DNA from: Clostridia bacterium
GTDB taxonomy: Bacteria > Bacillota > Clostridia > UBA1381
NCBI GenBank assembly: GCA_017935675.1
Contig: JAGBHE010000095.1
Coordinates: 1 to 64,000, forward strand
DNA length: 64,000 nucleotides
Direction: 5' to 3'
This document shows, piece by piece, positions 26,801-37,713 of the stretch; position 1 is the stretch's first letter; each line of letters starts with the position of its first letter. Position numbers and translations under genes: made by a program. Below the pieces are notes generated by a model. That model did not search any database, was not told the origin of the DNA, and was given only the letters and a program-made list of their open reading frames with translations.

Positions 26801-28699
26801 TGCAGCAACTTAATAGATGTATATTACAGCGGCACAGAAGATCAGTGGAACAGTATTGCGATTGGTTCTAACAATGAAAATCTCACTAACGCGACAATTC
26901 ATTGCATCATTAAAAGCTACACAATATCATATAACGCCAATGGCGGAAGCGGTGCGCCGGTGAATCAAACAAAGGAACATGGAGAATCACTGACCTTATC
27001 ATCAGCAGCGCCTACAAAAACAGGCTTTACATTCTTAGGTTGGGCAACATCTTCAACAGCAGCAAGCGCTGAGTATCAACCTGGCGATAGCTTTACAACA
27101 GATGCAGATACTACGCTTTATGCGGTATGGAAAATTAATGAATATACAATATCCTATAATGCCAACGGCGGAAACGGTGCACCCGTAAATCAACCAAAGA
27201 GACACGGAGAATCACTTACCTTATCATCAGAAAAGCCCACAAAAACAGGTTTCACATTCTTAGGTTGGGCAGCATCTCCAACATCATCAAGCGCTGAGTA
27301 TCAACCGGGCGATAGCTTTACAACAGATACAGATACTACGCTTTATGCGATATGGAAAATTAATGAGTATACAATATCGTATAATGCCAACAGCGGAAGC
27401 AGTGCGCCCATAAATCAAACAAAAAGACACGGAGAATCACTGACCTTATCATCGGAAACTCCTACAAAAACAGGATTCACATTCTTAGGTTGGGCAGTAT
27501 CTTCAACAGCTGTAAGCGCAGAGTATCAACCGGGCGATAGTTTTATCATAGATGCAGATACTACGCTTTATGCGGTATGGAGAAAAAACATCTACACCGT
27601 TACATATAATTATTCTGCAAACGGCGGAAGTTTAGCAACAATAACAACAGCTGATGTTCCGAGCGGCGACGCGGCGGATTTATCTCCTACGGCTGTAAAG
27701 TCGGGCTGGGAATTTATTGGCTGGAATACCGACCCGAATGCGGCAGCGGCACTGTCATCTTACATGGTAACAGGTGATGTAACCCTGTACGCAATATTCG
27801 CCGTCATAAATGCAGCGGGAATAACACTTGATAAAAGCAGTCTGACGTTAAATGCCGGAGAAAGTGAAACACTTACAGCTGTCATTGCACCGGAAAATGC
27901 GACAGATAAAACTGTTTCCTGGACGTCATCAAACACAAGCATTGCCACAGTATCAGACGGAAAAGTAACAGCAGTAGGTGCAGGTACTGCAATAATTACG
28001 GCTGCAACCACTGACGGCGGACACACTGCAAGCTGTACTGTAACGGTTAAGGAAAAGGTTATTGATGAGAATGCCCCGAGAATAACAATATCGGACATAA
28101 AAACAATGCCGGGCAAGGAAATTCAGGTTACTGTTAACCTTACAAAAAACACAGGCTTTGCAAGCCTTGGCATTGAGGTGGGATATAATTCCGATATTAT
28201 GACGCTTACAAATGCAGTACCAAATTCAGGCGTTGGCGGCATGTTTACCAAGGCTCAGTATTTTACCGTAAATCCGTATAATATGGGCTGGGACAGCGCA
28301 GGCAACATTAACTATAACGGAAATCTTGCAACACTTACCTTTAAGGTTTCCGAAAATGCTCCGGATGGAATTTATCCGATTACTCTCGACTATTACAAGG
28401 GCGTAAACGGTGATTATGTTGACGGCGATAATATCAACTATAACGGAAACCTTGAACCTGTCGGCTTTGTATATATCAGCGGAAATGTTATTGTTGCAAG
28501 CTGTATACCGGGAGATATAAACGGCGATGAAAACATAGACAACAAGGACGCTACATATCTGCTCCGTTACCTTGCAGGCTGGGCGATTCCGGACTTGAAA
28601 ATCGATGCGATTGATGTTGACGGCAATGCCTCGATAGATAACAAAGACGCTACAATTTTGCTCCGTTATCTTGCGGGATGGGATGTAATATTGCACTAA
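23837..28699 (+). CDS. Giant secreted LRR / InlB-repeat / Ig-like / cohesin-like / dockerin protein
   Basis: A 1620-residue exported protein. Order: signal peptide (1-25); three copies of a CGDNATWELYDDGEL module (about 42, 534, 737), each before a block of 23-residue BspA-type leucine-rich repeats built on SVTIPDSVTSIG and AFxGCSSLT (about 94-435, 578-718, 789-1011); InlB/Listeria-Bacteroides repeats with GFTFLGWA (one near 456-528, four at about 1029-1322); a BIG2 Ig-like domain (about 1327-1405); a cohesin-like domain (about 1413-1553); and a type I dockerin with two calcium motifs GDINGDENIDNKDA and VDGNASIDNKDA (about 1557-1618). It is probably a surface adhesin or scaffold. Cohesin-like plus dockerin in one chain suggests multi-protein assembly with the next two gene products. 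Confidence 0.9.
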   Translation: MKRMISFILSLVILCTMLPCNNVLAENDIYVGDMIVKSIVDSGTCGDNATWELYDDGELIISGSGEMTDWYESSSPFYQIRNYIKKVTINNGITSIGNHAFNYCRSLTNVSIPGSIKIIGNNAFFECSSLTSVTIPDGVTSIRIYAFFKCSSLTSVTISGSVTSIGDYTFNECSSLTNLTIMDGVKSIGSSAFSGCSSLTSVTIPDSVTHIDSCAFEDCSSLTSVTIPDSVTSIYSYSFKGCSSLTSVTIPDSVKSIHDDAFRNCSSLTNITVDALSQTYSSENGVLFNKNKTTLICCPGGKEGEYIIPDSVTSISWGAFEGCSNLTSITIPDSVTSSGASAFSGCSSLASITIPDSVTSIDNGAFRRCSSLTSVTIPDSVRIIRRDAFYGCSSLTSVIIPVSVTNIGYSAFCGCNKLTDVYYSGTKEQWNSIAIDYDYNENLTNATIHYNFKSYYTISYNVNGGSGAPANQTKNPGESLTLSSETPKRAGFTFLGWAVSSTASSAEYQPGDSFTTDSDTTLYAVWQQSKTVKASGTCGDNATWELYDDGELVISGSGTITEFYTNDSQYINKVTISHGITSIGDYAFCYRDNLTSVTIPDSVTSIGDYAFGECSGLTSITIPDSVTSISYGAFEGCSSLTSVTIPGSVTSIGNDAFRGCSSLTSVTIPDSVTSIGNDAFYGCNGLTSVTIPSSVTNICNAFVGCSIEYVYYNGTENQWNSIVPYGYFNDAVILYLRCGDNATWELHDDGELIISGSGAMTDWSYKLRPSRKSESPFSKLSQYITKVTISHGITSIGNCAFYYCNNLTSVTIPDSVTSIGMWAFRGCSSLTSVIIPDGVTSISNDAFYGCSSLTNITVDALNQTYSSKNGVLFDKNKTTLIYCPGGKSGEYIIPDSVTSISDDAFYGCSSLTNITVDALNQTYSSENGALFDKNKTTLICCPGGKSGEYIIPDSVTSISDDAFNGCSSLTSVTIPDSVTSIGGRAFSECSNLIDVYYSGTEDQWNSIAIGSNNENLTNATIHCIIKSYTISYNANGGSGAPVNQTKEHGESLTLSSAAPTKTGFTFLGWATSSTAASAEYQPGDSFTTDADTTLYAVWKINEYTISYNANGGNGAPVNQPKRHGESLTLSSEKPTKTGFTFLGWAASPTSSSAEYQPGDSFTTDTDTTLYAIWKINEYTISYNANSGSSAPINQTKRHGESLTLSSETPTKTGFTFLGWAVSSTAVSAEYQPGDSFIIDADTTLYAVWRKNIYTVTYNYSANGGSLATITTADVPSGDAADLSPTAVKSGWEFIGWNTDPNAAAALSSYMVTGDVTLYAIFAVINAAGITLDKSSLTLNAGESETLTAVIAPENATDKTVSWTSSNTSIATVSDGKVTAVGAGTAIITAATTDGGHTASCTVTVKEKVIDENAPRITISDIKTMPGKEIQVTVNLTKNTGFASLGIEVGYNSDIMTLTNAVPNSGVGGMFTKAQYFTVNPYNMGWDSAGNINYNGNLATLTFKVSENAPDGIYPITLDYYKGVNGDYVDGDNINYNGNLEPVGFVYISGNVIVASCIPGDINGDENIDNKDATYLLRYLAGWAIPDLKIDAIDVDGNASIDNKDATILLRYLAGWDVILH
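24095..26870 (+). repeat. Tandem 69-base LRR-coding repeats
   Basis: The DNA repeats a 69-base unit (23 codons) with the shared cores TGCAGCAGCTTAACAAG and CCGGACAGTGTGACAAGCAT. Within it a 174-base segment is duplicated almost exactly (copies begin near 26384 and 26558). Such arrays recombine and are prone to assembly collapse. Confidence 0.85.
26918..27592 (+). repeat. Three tandem 225-base InlB-type repeats
   Basis: Copies start at 26918, 27143 and 27368, each coding 75 residues (YTISYNA to LYAVW/LYAIW), with a diverged fourth from 27593 and an isolated copy near 25202. Confidence 0.85.
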
Positions 28700-28717
28700 C
28701 GGAGGAATATAAATAAA

Positions 28718-29470
28718 ATGAAAAAAATTTTAATATTAGTTTTAACCTTTGCAGTAAATATATTTACTGTTTCGGCTTTTGCCGAAGCAGCGCCCTCCGT
28801 CACGGTGGGAAGCGCTTCGGGTGAGAAGGGGGCAGTGGTGGAAATCCCGGTAGTTCTTGCAGGTAACAAGGGCTTTTCATGCATCGGCATTGAAATAGGC
28901 TATGACAAAAACGCATTGAAGCTAACAGCTGTTACCGCAGGCACGGGTATAGGTGCAACCTTTACAAAGGCGCAGTATTATACGGCAAACCCGTATAATA
29001 TGAGCTGGGACAGCGCAGAAAATGTTGCTTTTAACGGAACACTTGCTACACTGACCTTTGAAATCACCGCGGAACAGGCAGGTACATATCCTATTACTGT
29101 TGACTATTACAAGGGCAGAAACGGCAATTATGTTGACGGAAACAATGTAAACTATGATGAAAATTTTGAACCGCTGGGGCTTACCTATACAAACGGCAGT
29201 GTTACCGTAACAAAAGAAAGCGGAGGCGGTGGAATGACTGTCAGCGGCATATCCTTCGGCGTTACCCTTTCGGGCGATACAAGTGTCGGCTTTGTCCGCG
29301 CGGCTCTGTATGATGCGAACGGCGCTTTAAAGTCGCTGAAAGAGTATCCGGCGGCGCAGAACGTAAATGTTGTATTTGATCCCGGCGCCGCAGGCGCTTA
29401 TGCAAAAATAATGTGGTGGAATGATAATATGCAGCCCATGTGTGATGCTCAGACAATTCCTCTGCAATAA
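28718..29470 (+). CDS. Secreted cohesin-like domain protein
   Basis: The 250-residue protein has a signal peptide (MKKILILVLTFAVNIFTVSA, cleavage near AFAEA), one cohesin-like domain (about 27-170) and a C-terminal beta-rich domain (about 175-250, FVRAALYDANGAL) of unknown role. Its cohesin-like domain is clearly homologous to that of the upstream giant protein: both contain FTKAQY, NPYNM and WDSA and end with a tract like PITVDYYKGRNGNYVDG. It follows the giant gene by 18 bases with a GGAGG site, so the two are co-expressed. It may bind dockerins, but similar domains also occur in non-cellulosomal proteins. Confidence 0.8.
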   Translation: MKKILILVLTFAVNIFTVSAFAEAAPSVTVGSASGEKGAVVEIPVVLAGNKGFSCIGIEIGYDKNALKLTAVTAGTGIGATFTKAQYYTANPYNMSWDSAENVAFNGTLATLTFEITAEQAGTYPITVDYYKGRNGNYVDGNNVNYDENFEPLGLTYTNGSVTVTKESGGGGMTVSGISFGVTLSGDTSVGFVRAALYDANGALKSLKEYPAAQNVNVVFDPGAAGAYAKIMWWNDNMQPMCDAQTIPLQ

Positions 29471-29476
29471 TATCGT

Positions 29477-29503
29477 GGCTTGCCGTAAAAATAGCGGCAA
29501 GCC
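29477..29503 (+). terminator. Intercistronic hairpin
   Basis: GGCTTGCCG (29477-29485) and CGGCAAGCC (29495-29503) form a 9-base stem followed by TGTTTT, so it may cut expression of the third gene relative to the first two. Confidence 0.6.
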
Positions 29504-29527
29504 TGTTTTAAAGGAGAGTTTTATACA

Positions 29528-30460
29528 ATGAAAAAGCTTTTGATTCTTATATCGGCATTAATGCTTTCTTTCCCTGCCAATATTGTGTTTGCCGGGGATT
29601 TCAATGCGGTTGTTGAAAGCAGGGAGGCAAATGCGGGCGAAATGGTTATGATAAATATTTCCCTTGAAAACAACAGCGGACTTATTGCGGCACTGTTCAA
29701 TCTTGAATATGACAGGGAACGCTTAAAGCTGATTGAGGTTACGGACGGGCAAATTTTAGAGGGCGGCACATTTAGTCCGAACTATACGTCATATCCTTAT
29801 AAAATGGTATGGAACAGCGCCTCTTATGAAAATTTTACGGATAACGGTGTTTTGGCGTCATTGAAATTTGAAGTATTAAGCAGCGCAAAGCCTGGAGACG
29901 CATTTATTAAGCTGTCATATAAGAATAATGATGTTTTTGATGTTGACCTTAATAATGTGGCACTAAATATTAAAAACGGCGCAATAAAGGTAAAAGGGAG
30001 CAACGGCACACAGGGCGGCGGAGGTGGGTCCCGTCCTTCCGGCGGCTCCGGTTCTGCCATCGCTGTTAAGCCGGCACCCGATTTGGCAGAAAAACAAATT
30101 ATTTTAACTATCGGTGAAAAGGAAGCTTTGGTTTTCGGGGAAACAAAGCTTAACGACGTTGCCCCGAAAATCGTAAATGACCGCACAATGCTGCCTGCAA
30201 GATTCGTTGCCGAAAATTTGGGCGCAGCTGTTAAATGGGATAATGACGCGAGAACGGTCACAGTCACAAAGGATGATATAACAATCATTATTACCATTGA
30301 CAGCCAGACTTCTCTTGTAAACGGTGCAGCTGTTGTTCTTGACAGTCCGGCATTTATTGAAAACGACAGAACCTACACACCGCTTAGGTTTATAGCAGAA
30401 AAATTGGGCGCCGCTGTTGCATGGCAGCCGGAGACCCAAAAGGTAATTATCACAAAATAA
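29528..30460 (+). CDS. Secreted cohesin-like protein with two copper-amine-oxidase-N-type domains
   Basis: The 310-residue protein has a signal peptide (to about residue 21, VFAGD), a cohesin-like domain (about 23-157), a Gly/Ser-rich linker (about 158-180) and a C-terminal tandem of the copper amine oxidase N-terminal-like ('stalk') fold: MLPARFVAENLGAAVKWDN and YTPLRFIAEKLGAAVAW. In Clostridia this last module is common in wall-associated proteins and is thought to help surface display; no catalytic domain is present. Gene order implies a role with the two upstream surface proteins. Confidence 0.8.
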   Translation: MKKLLILISALMLSFPANIVFAGDFNAVVESREANAGEMVMINISLENNSGLIAALFNLEYDRERLKLIEVTDGQILEGGTFSPNYTSYPYKMVWNSASYENFTDNGVLASLKFEVLSSAKPGDAFIKLSYKNNDVFDVDLNNVALNIKNGAIKVKGSNGTQGGGGGSRPSGGSGSAIAVKPAPDLAEKQIILTIGEKEALVFGETKLNDVAPKIVNDRTMLPARFVAENLGAAVKWDNDARTVTVTKDDITIIITIDSQTSLVNGAAVVLDSPAFIENDRTYTPLRFIAEKLGAAVAWQPETQKVIITK

Positions 30461-30493
30461 TCTGAATAATTAAACAAAATTTTTAAATAATGC

Positions 30494-30522
30494 TTGACAA
30501 AGTGTTGATTTTCTGATATTAT
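30494..30522 (+). promoter_or_regulatory. Promoter of the thrS T-box transcript
   Basis: TTGACA (30494-30499), 17 bases, TATTAT (30517-30522), directly before the T-box leader. Confidence 0.8.
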
Positions 30523-30529
30523 ATCATAA

Positions 30530-30780
30530 AGGCTATGAAAAAGACAGTAACCGGGATATGGCAGGGAAGAGAATAGCGGTCGTGGCTGTAAGCCGCTTGC
30601 TGACCGTTCCGGCGAACACCACTTTGGAGCTGCAGGCTGAAATTTCAGTAAGCCCCGCCGCATTGCCGTGCGTTACAAGGTTAGTTGAGTGACGGATTTT
30701 TCCGTAATCAGGGTGGAACCGTGTATTTTATTGCACCCCTGAGAAAAATTGCTTTCGCATTTTTTCTTGGGGTGTTTTTT
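30530..30780 (+). promoter_or_regulatory. T-box riboswitch leader of thrS
   Basis: The leader contains the conserved T-box AGGGTGGAACCGTG (30710-30723) and a downstream intrinsic terminator: CACCCC...GC (30734-30752) pairing with GC...GGGGTG (30757-30774) followed by six T. Uncharged tRNA-Thr would bind and favour the antiterminator, raising thrS expression on threonine starvation. The Stem I specifier is probably the ACC within GAACACCAC (near 30614-30622), though I could not fold Stem I with certainty. It fills most of the otherwise gene-free 30461-30869. Confidence 0.9.
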
Positions 30781-30869
30781 ATTTACCCCTGAAAAATGCA
30801 GTTTTTCAGAAAGTGAACGCATTAAAAAACAAAGCGTTTGCACAAAGAATCAGGAAGGAAATGATAAAA

Positions 30870-31733
30870 ATGAGTGAAATGAATGAGCTGCAGACACTGA
30901 GACATACAGCCTCCCATGTTATGGCACAGGCTGTAAAGCGCCTTTTCCCCGAGGTTAAGCTTGCAATCGGTCCTGCGATTGATACGGGATTTTATTATGA
31001 TTTCGATTCGGAACACAAGTTTACCCCGGATGACCTTGAAGACATTGAAAAGGAAATGAAAAAAATTGCAAAAGAGAATCTTAAAATTGAAAGATTTGAG
31101 CTGCCCCGCGAAGAAGCACTTGAGCTTATGAAGGATGAGCCGTATAAGTGCGAGCTTATCCGTGATTTGCCCGAGGATGCCGTTATATCCTTTTATAAGC
31201 AGGGTGAGTTCACAGATTTATGCGCAGGCCCTCATGTAAATTATACAAGTAAAATCAAAGCGTATAAGCTTCTCAGCGCAACGGGTGCTTATTGGAGAGG
31301 CAATGAAAAAAATAAAATGCTTCAAAGAATTTACGGTACGGCATTTTTAACAAAGCCTGAGCTTGAAGAACATCTGAATCAGCTTGAGGAAGCTAAAAAG
31401 CGTGATCATAACAAGCTTGGACGTGAGCTCGAGCTTTTTACAACAAGCGATCTTATAGGTCAGGGACTTCCAATTCTTTTGCCGAAGGGTGCCAGAGTAA
31501 TACAGCTTTTGCAGCGTTTTGTAGAAGATGAAGAGCAAAAGAGAGGCTGGCAGCTTACAAAAACACCGCTGATGGCAAAAAGTGATTTGTATAAGCTTTC
31601 CGGGCACTGGGGACATTATAAAGAAGGCATGTTTATACTCGGAGATGAGGAAAAGGATGATGAGGTTTTCGCTCTGCGACCTATGACTTGTCCGTTCCAA
31701 TACCAGGCATATCTTAACCGCGGACGCTCCTAA
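30870..31733 (+). CDS. thrS: Threonyl-tRNA synthetase, N-terminal part (ends at in-frame TAA)
   Basis: ThrRS charges tRNA-Thr. This part starts at ATG 30870 behind AGGAAGG and goes straight into the editing domain (RHTASHVMAQAVKR, IGPAIDTGFYYDFD, TDLCAGPHV) without the TGS domain of longer ThrRSs, as in several Clostridia. It then enters the catalytic domain (LFTTSDLIGQGLPILLPKG, RPMTCPFQYQAYLNRGRS) and stops at TAA 31731-31733. The same frame continues RDLPMRLNETSTLFRNE, so the stop replaces a residue, expected Tyr (TAT/TAC), in the conserved RSYRDLP. Confidence 0.9.
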   Translation: MSEMNELQTLRHTASHVMAQAVKRLFPEVKLAIGPAIDTGFYYDFDSEHKFTPDDLEDIEKEMKKIAKENLKIERFELPREEALELMKDEPYKCELIRDLPEDAVISFYKQGEFTDLCAGPHVNYTSKIKAYKLLSATGAYWRGNEKNKMLQRIYGTAFLTKPELEEHLNQLEEAKKRDHNKLGRELELFTTSDLIGQGLPILLPKGARVIQLLQRFVEDEEQKRGWQLTKTPLMAKSDLYKLSGHWGHYKEGMFILGDEEKDDEVFALRPMTCPFQYQAYLNRGRS

Positions 31734-31745
31734 AGAGATCTTCCG

Positions 31746-32621
31746 ATGCGTCTCAATGAAACATCAACACTTTTCAGAAATGAAGCCTCCGGAGAAATGC
31801 ACGGTCTTATTCGTGTGCGCCAGTTTACCATATCCGAAGGACATCTTATGTGTACTCCGGAGCAGCTTGAAGGTGAATTTAAGGGCTGTCTTGAGCTTGC
31901 AATATTCATGCTGAAAACCCTCGGGCTTTATGAAGATGTTTCATACAGATTTTCTCAGTGGGATCCTGATGACCGTGAAAAATATATCGGTACTCCCGAG
32001 CAATGGGATGAGGCTCAGGGCATGATGGAGAAAATACTGAAGCACCTTGAAATTCCATATGAAATCGGTATCGGTGAGGCAGCATTTTACGGTCCTAAGC
32101 TCGACATTCAAATTAAGAATGTTCACGGAAAAGAGGATACTCTTATAACAATACAGATCGATCAGATGCTTGCCGAAAAATTCGGTATGGAATATGTTGA
32201 CAAGGACGGAACGAAAAAAACTCCCTGCATTATTCACAGAACCTCCCTCGGCTGCTATGAACGAACACTTGCGCTTTTGATAGAAAAATATGCCGGTGCT
32301 TTTCCGCTTTGGCTTGCTCCCGTACAGGTAAAGCTTCTTCCTATTGCTGACAGACATCTGCCATATATTGAGAAGATTAAAGATGAGCTTGAAAAAGCCG
32401 GAATAATAAGAGTTGAAATTGATGACCGTTCAGAGAAAATAGGTTATAAAATCCGTGAAGCACAGCTTGAAAAAGTGCCTTATATGATTATTGCCGGTGA
32501 TAAGGATATAGAAAACAATGTTGTTGCAGTTCGTTCCAGAAAAGACGGAGATATCGGAACAATGGATATAGAATCTCTTATAGAAAAGCTTACAAAGGAA
32601 ATTGCCGAAAAAAGTCTTTAA
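31746..32621 (+). CDS. thrS: Threonyl-tRNA synthetase, C-terminal part (same frame, after TAA)
   Basis: This 291-codon segment is in the same frame as the upstream part and completes the class II catalytic core: motif 2 TLFRNEASGEMHGLIRVRQF, the zinc-site/ATP region AAFYGPKLDIQI, motif 3 IHRTSLGCYERTLALLIE, and the anticodon-binding domain (LAPVQVKLLPI to the end). It has no ribosome site before ATG 31746. Without read-through or correction of the TAA, neither part can aminoacylate tRNA. Together they would make about 583 residues, normal for TGS-less ThrRS. Confidence 0.9.
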   Translation: MRLNETSTLFRNEASGEMHGLIRVRQFTISEGHLMCTPEQLEGEFKGCLELAIFMLKTLGLYEDVSYRFSQWDPDDREKYIGTPEQWDEAQGMMEKILKHLEIPYEIGIGEAAFYGPKLDIQIKNVHGKEDTLITIQIDQMLAEKFGMEYVDKDGTKKTPCIIHRTSLGCYERTLALLIEKYAGAFPLWLAPVQVKLLPIADRHLPYIEKIKDELEKAGIIRVEIDDRSEKIGYKIREAQLEKVPYMIIAGDKDIENNVVAVRSRKDGDIGTMDIESLIEKLTKEIAEKSL

Positions 32622-32630
32622 TCACAAGTG

Positions 32631-32666
32631 TCACCCCTTATGCATAAAATAAGACATAAGGGGTGA
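32631..32666 (+). promoter_or_regulatory. 12-base stem-loop masking the yunB ribosome site
   Basis: TCACCCCTTATG (32631-32642) pairs perfectly with CATAAGGGGTGA (32655-32666). The right arm contains the AAGGGGTGA ribosome site of yunB. No T run follows, so it suits translational control better than termination of thrS. Confidence 0.65.
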
Positions 32667-32671
32667 TATAT

Positions 32672-35351
<2,680 letters not shown>

Positions 35352-35364
35352 AAGGGAAGAAGCA

Positions 35365-36510
35365 ATGGTATTTAACTTTAGTTCTGCAGATATATCCATG
35401 GCTTACAGGCAGCTTCATAAAATACCTGAGCCTGAATTTAAAGAATTCAGAACAAGTGAATTTATATGGGATTTTTTGTCAAAATCAGGCCTTAAACCGG
35501 TAAAATGCGCCGGTACAGGCATTTATGCGGATATAGCCGGCAAACCCGGAAAAAAGAAAATTCTTTTCAGAGCAGATATTGACGCGCTCCCGATATCAGA
35601 GGAAAGCGGCGTTGAATTCGCATCGGAAAATCCCGGATACATGCATGCATGCGGCCATGATATGCATACGGCTTGTCTTCTTTTTGCGGCAAAAACGCTT
35701 AATGATAACAAGGACAAGTTCTGCGGAACAGTCAGGGTTTTGTTCCAGCCTGCTGAAGAAGGCTCCGGCGGAGCACTGCCTATGATAAATGAGGGTGCGG
35801 CAGAGGGAGTAACAGCCGCGTTTGCAATGCATGTTGAGCCTTTGGAAAGCGTGGGGACAATACTTTACAAAGACGGAGGCATTATGGCTTCTCCTGACGA
35901 TTATAAGATTTTGATTAAAGGAAGAGGCGGTCACGGAGCAGAGCCCGAAAAATGCATAAATCCCATTACGGCAGCCGCTAAGCTTATTTCAAGATACAAT
36001 AAGATCAAAGAGGTCTATTTCAGCAATACCCAATGTGTTACTACGGTATGTACCGTGAATTCCGGCACCATGAATAATATTATTCCGGATACTCTTGAGA
36101 TGACGGGAACCGCAAGGTCATTTGACGCTGAAACAAGAGCAAAGCTTAAAAAGCTTCTTGAATTTTATGCCGAAAAAACGGCCGGTGAGTTTGGTGCTGA
36201 TGTGGAATTTACTTATAATGAGCTTTATCCTCCGACAATCAGTGACAGCTTGATGAATGAAGTGGTAATTAAATCCGCTCTTGAGACTGAGGGCATAACG
36301 CAGATAAAGGAGCTTGAAAAGGGAAGTATGACAGGTGATGATTTCGCGTATTTTACTCAGCTTGTTCCTTCTTCTTATTTTAAGCTGGGTGTCGGCGGAA
36401 AAGGTAATCGATATCCGCTTCACAGTGCAAAGTTTCGTATTGATGAAAAGGCTCTGATGATTGGGTGCAGGCTGTTTGTTAATATAGCATGCAGATATTT
36501 ATCGGAATAA
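35365..36510 (+). CDS. M20D family amidohydrolase
   Basis: A dinuclear-metal amidohydrolase of the M20D group, which includes IAA-amino acid, N-acyl-amino acid and N-acetyl-diaminopimelate hydrolases. The 381-residue protein has the metal motifs RADIDALPISEE, HACGHDMHT and QPAEEGSGG, the lid-domain GRGGHGAEPEKCINP and the late SMTGDDFAYF. The substrate cannot be fixed from sequence. ATG 35365 follows GAAGGGAAG; the frame upstream overlaps ligA. Confidence 0.88.
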   Translation: MVFNFSSADISMAYRQLHKIPEPEFKEFRTSEFIWDFLSKSGLKPVKCAGTGIYADIAGKPGKKKILFRADIDALPISEESGVEFASENPGYMHACGHDMHTACLLFAAKTLNDNKDKFCGTVRVLFQPAEEGSGGALPMINEGAAEGVTAAFAMHVEPLESVGTILYKDGGIMASPDDYKILIKGRGGHGAEPEKCINPITAAAKLISRYNKIKEVYFSNTQCVTTVCTVNSGTMNNIIPDTLEMTGTARSFDAETRAKLKKLLEFYAEKTAGEFGADVEFTYNELYPPTISDSLMNEVVIKSALETEGITQIKELEKGSMTGDDFAYFTQLVPSSYFKLGVGGKGNRYPLHSAKFRIDEKALMIGCRLFVNIACRYLSE

Positions 36511-36513
36511 ATT

Positions 36514-36536
36514 AAACCGCCTGTTAAAGGCGGTTT
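36514..36536. terminator. Bidirectional terminator between the amidohydrolase and capA
   Basis: AAACCGCC and GGCGGTTT flank a 7-base loop with T runs on the plus strand; both convergent genes can end here. Confidence 0.85.
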
Positions 36537-36540
36537 TTAA

Positions 36541-37626
36541 TTATTCAAAATTCAACACAGCATTTCCGAGGCTTTCCGTATAACCGGTAATTTTTTTTAT
36601 TACCCTGTCACGCGCAGCTCCTGTAAGCGGTGTGGGCTGATAATTATTCCTTGAGGTCACGGAAGAAATGGAGCATGGTATTATTGATATATTATCATCA
36701 ATAACGAGGGCTCCGTCCCTGAAGGTAAACTCCTGCTTAAATATCATTGTATCCTTATCTGATGAGTTACGGTTTCCGCCAAAGCAAAAATTACCAAGGC
36801 TGTATAAAATATATTTATCCTTATATTTCTCAATTCCCTGCAATACATGGGGATGATGACCTATTACAAGATCAGCACCATTATCTATTGCCTTATGTGC
36901 AAGCGAAACCTGAAGATCGGTGGGGGAGGAGGCCTTTTCAATTCCCCAGTGAAAGCTGACGATAATTAAATCAGGATTTTCAGCTTTTGCACGTTCCATT
37001 GCTTTGTCAAGATAGCTTCTGTGTGTATCATTTAAAGCATTAATCCCGATAAGCCCGATTTTAATTCCGTTTTTTTCAAGCATAGCAACGTCAAGACCTT
37101 CAAAACAAGCAATACCATTATCAGACAGATGTAATTTTGTGTCTGAAAATGCGATACTTCCATAGTCATGTGTATGATTATTTGCAAGATTTGCGGCTTC
37201 AACAGAAGAATCTGAAAGTATTTTAACATATTCAGGCTTTCCTCTGAAAGCAAACTGCTTATCAGCACGAGTGCCGTTTTCAGATAAAGTCCCCTCAAGA
37301 TTAACAATAGTCAAATCGTCATTTTCAAAATATTGTCTGACATTTTTCAAAAAATAAGAATAGTTGTCGTTTTGGGCCAAGACTTCGGATACAAAGCTTC
37401 CGGCTCCGGCCCCGTTTATATCGGTGGCAAGAGTGCAGTCACCGACAGCTGTAATTTTCACCGAACTGTTTAAAAGATCAGGCTGTACAGAATCAGAGGC
37501 GCTGTTTTCATTATTTTCAGTTGATGCAGGAGCACTGTTGTCGGTATGGTCATATTCTTTCAGAACTGTATGTCTCATACCGATTATAAAAAGTATAATC
37601 ATAATAATAAAAAGTATTTTTTTCAT
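36541..37626 (-). CDS. CapA-family metallophosphatase-like protein
   Basis: The 361-residue protein has a signal/anchor helix (residues 3-16), a Ser/Asn/Glu-rich linker and a PGA_cap domain: GDCTLATD, IVNLEGTLS, NLANNHTHDYG, VSFHWGIEK and IGHHPHVLQGIE. CapA/PgsA proteins take part in poly-gamma-glutamate or capsule export; single-copy relatives without capB/capC, as here, are of uncertain function. I start at ATG 37626, nine bases after TAAGG. Confidence 0.87.
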   Translation of the reverse strand: MKKILFIIMIILFIIGMRHTVLKEYDHTDNSAPASTENNENSASDSVQPDLLNSSVKITAVGDCTLATDINGAGAGSFVSEVLAQNDNYSYFLKNVRQYFENDDLTIVNLEGTLSENGTRADKQFAFRGKPEYVKILSDSSVEAANLANNHTHDYGSIAFSDTKLHLSDNGIACFEGLDVAMLEKNGIKIGLIGINALNDTHRSYLDKAMERAKAENPDLIIVSFHWGIEKASSPTDLQVSLAHKAIDNGADLVIGHHPHVLQGIEKYKDKYILYSLGNFCFGGNRNSSDKDTMIFKQEFTFRDGALVIDDNISIIPCSISSVTSRNNYQPTPLTGAARDRVIKKITGYTESLGNAVLNFE

Positions 37627-37713
37627 AATCGTAACCTTATACAATACAAATTAATTCAGGGAAGAAGAAAAACAGATGTAATTCTTATAAATAACTATTT
37701 AACAGAATTAAAC

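Noticed and set aside
24095..26870. Regular repeats considered as a CRISPR array
   Set aside because: The unit is exactly 69 bases, in frame and coding LRR residues; there are no unique spacers.
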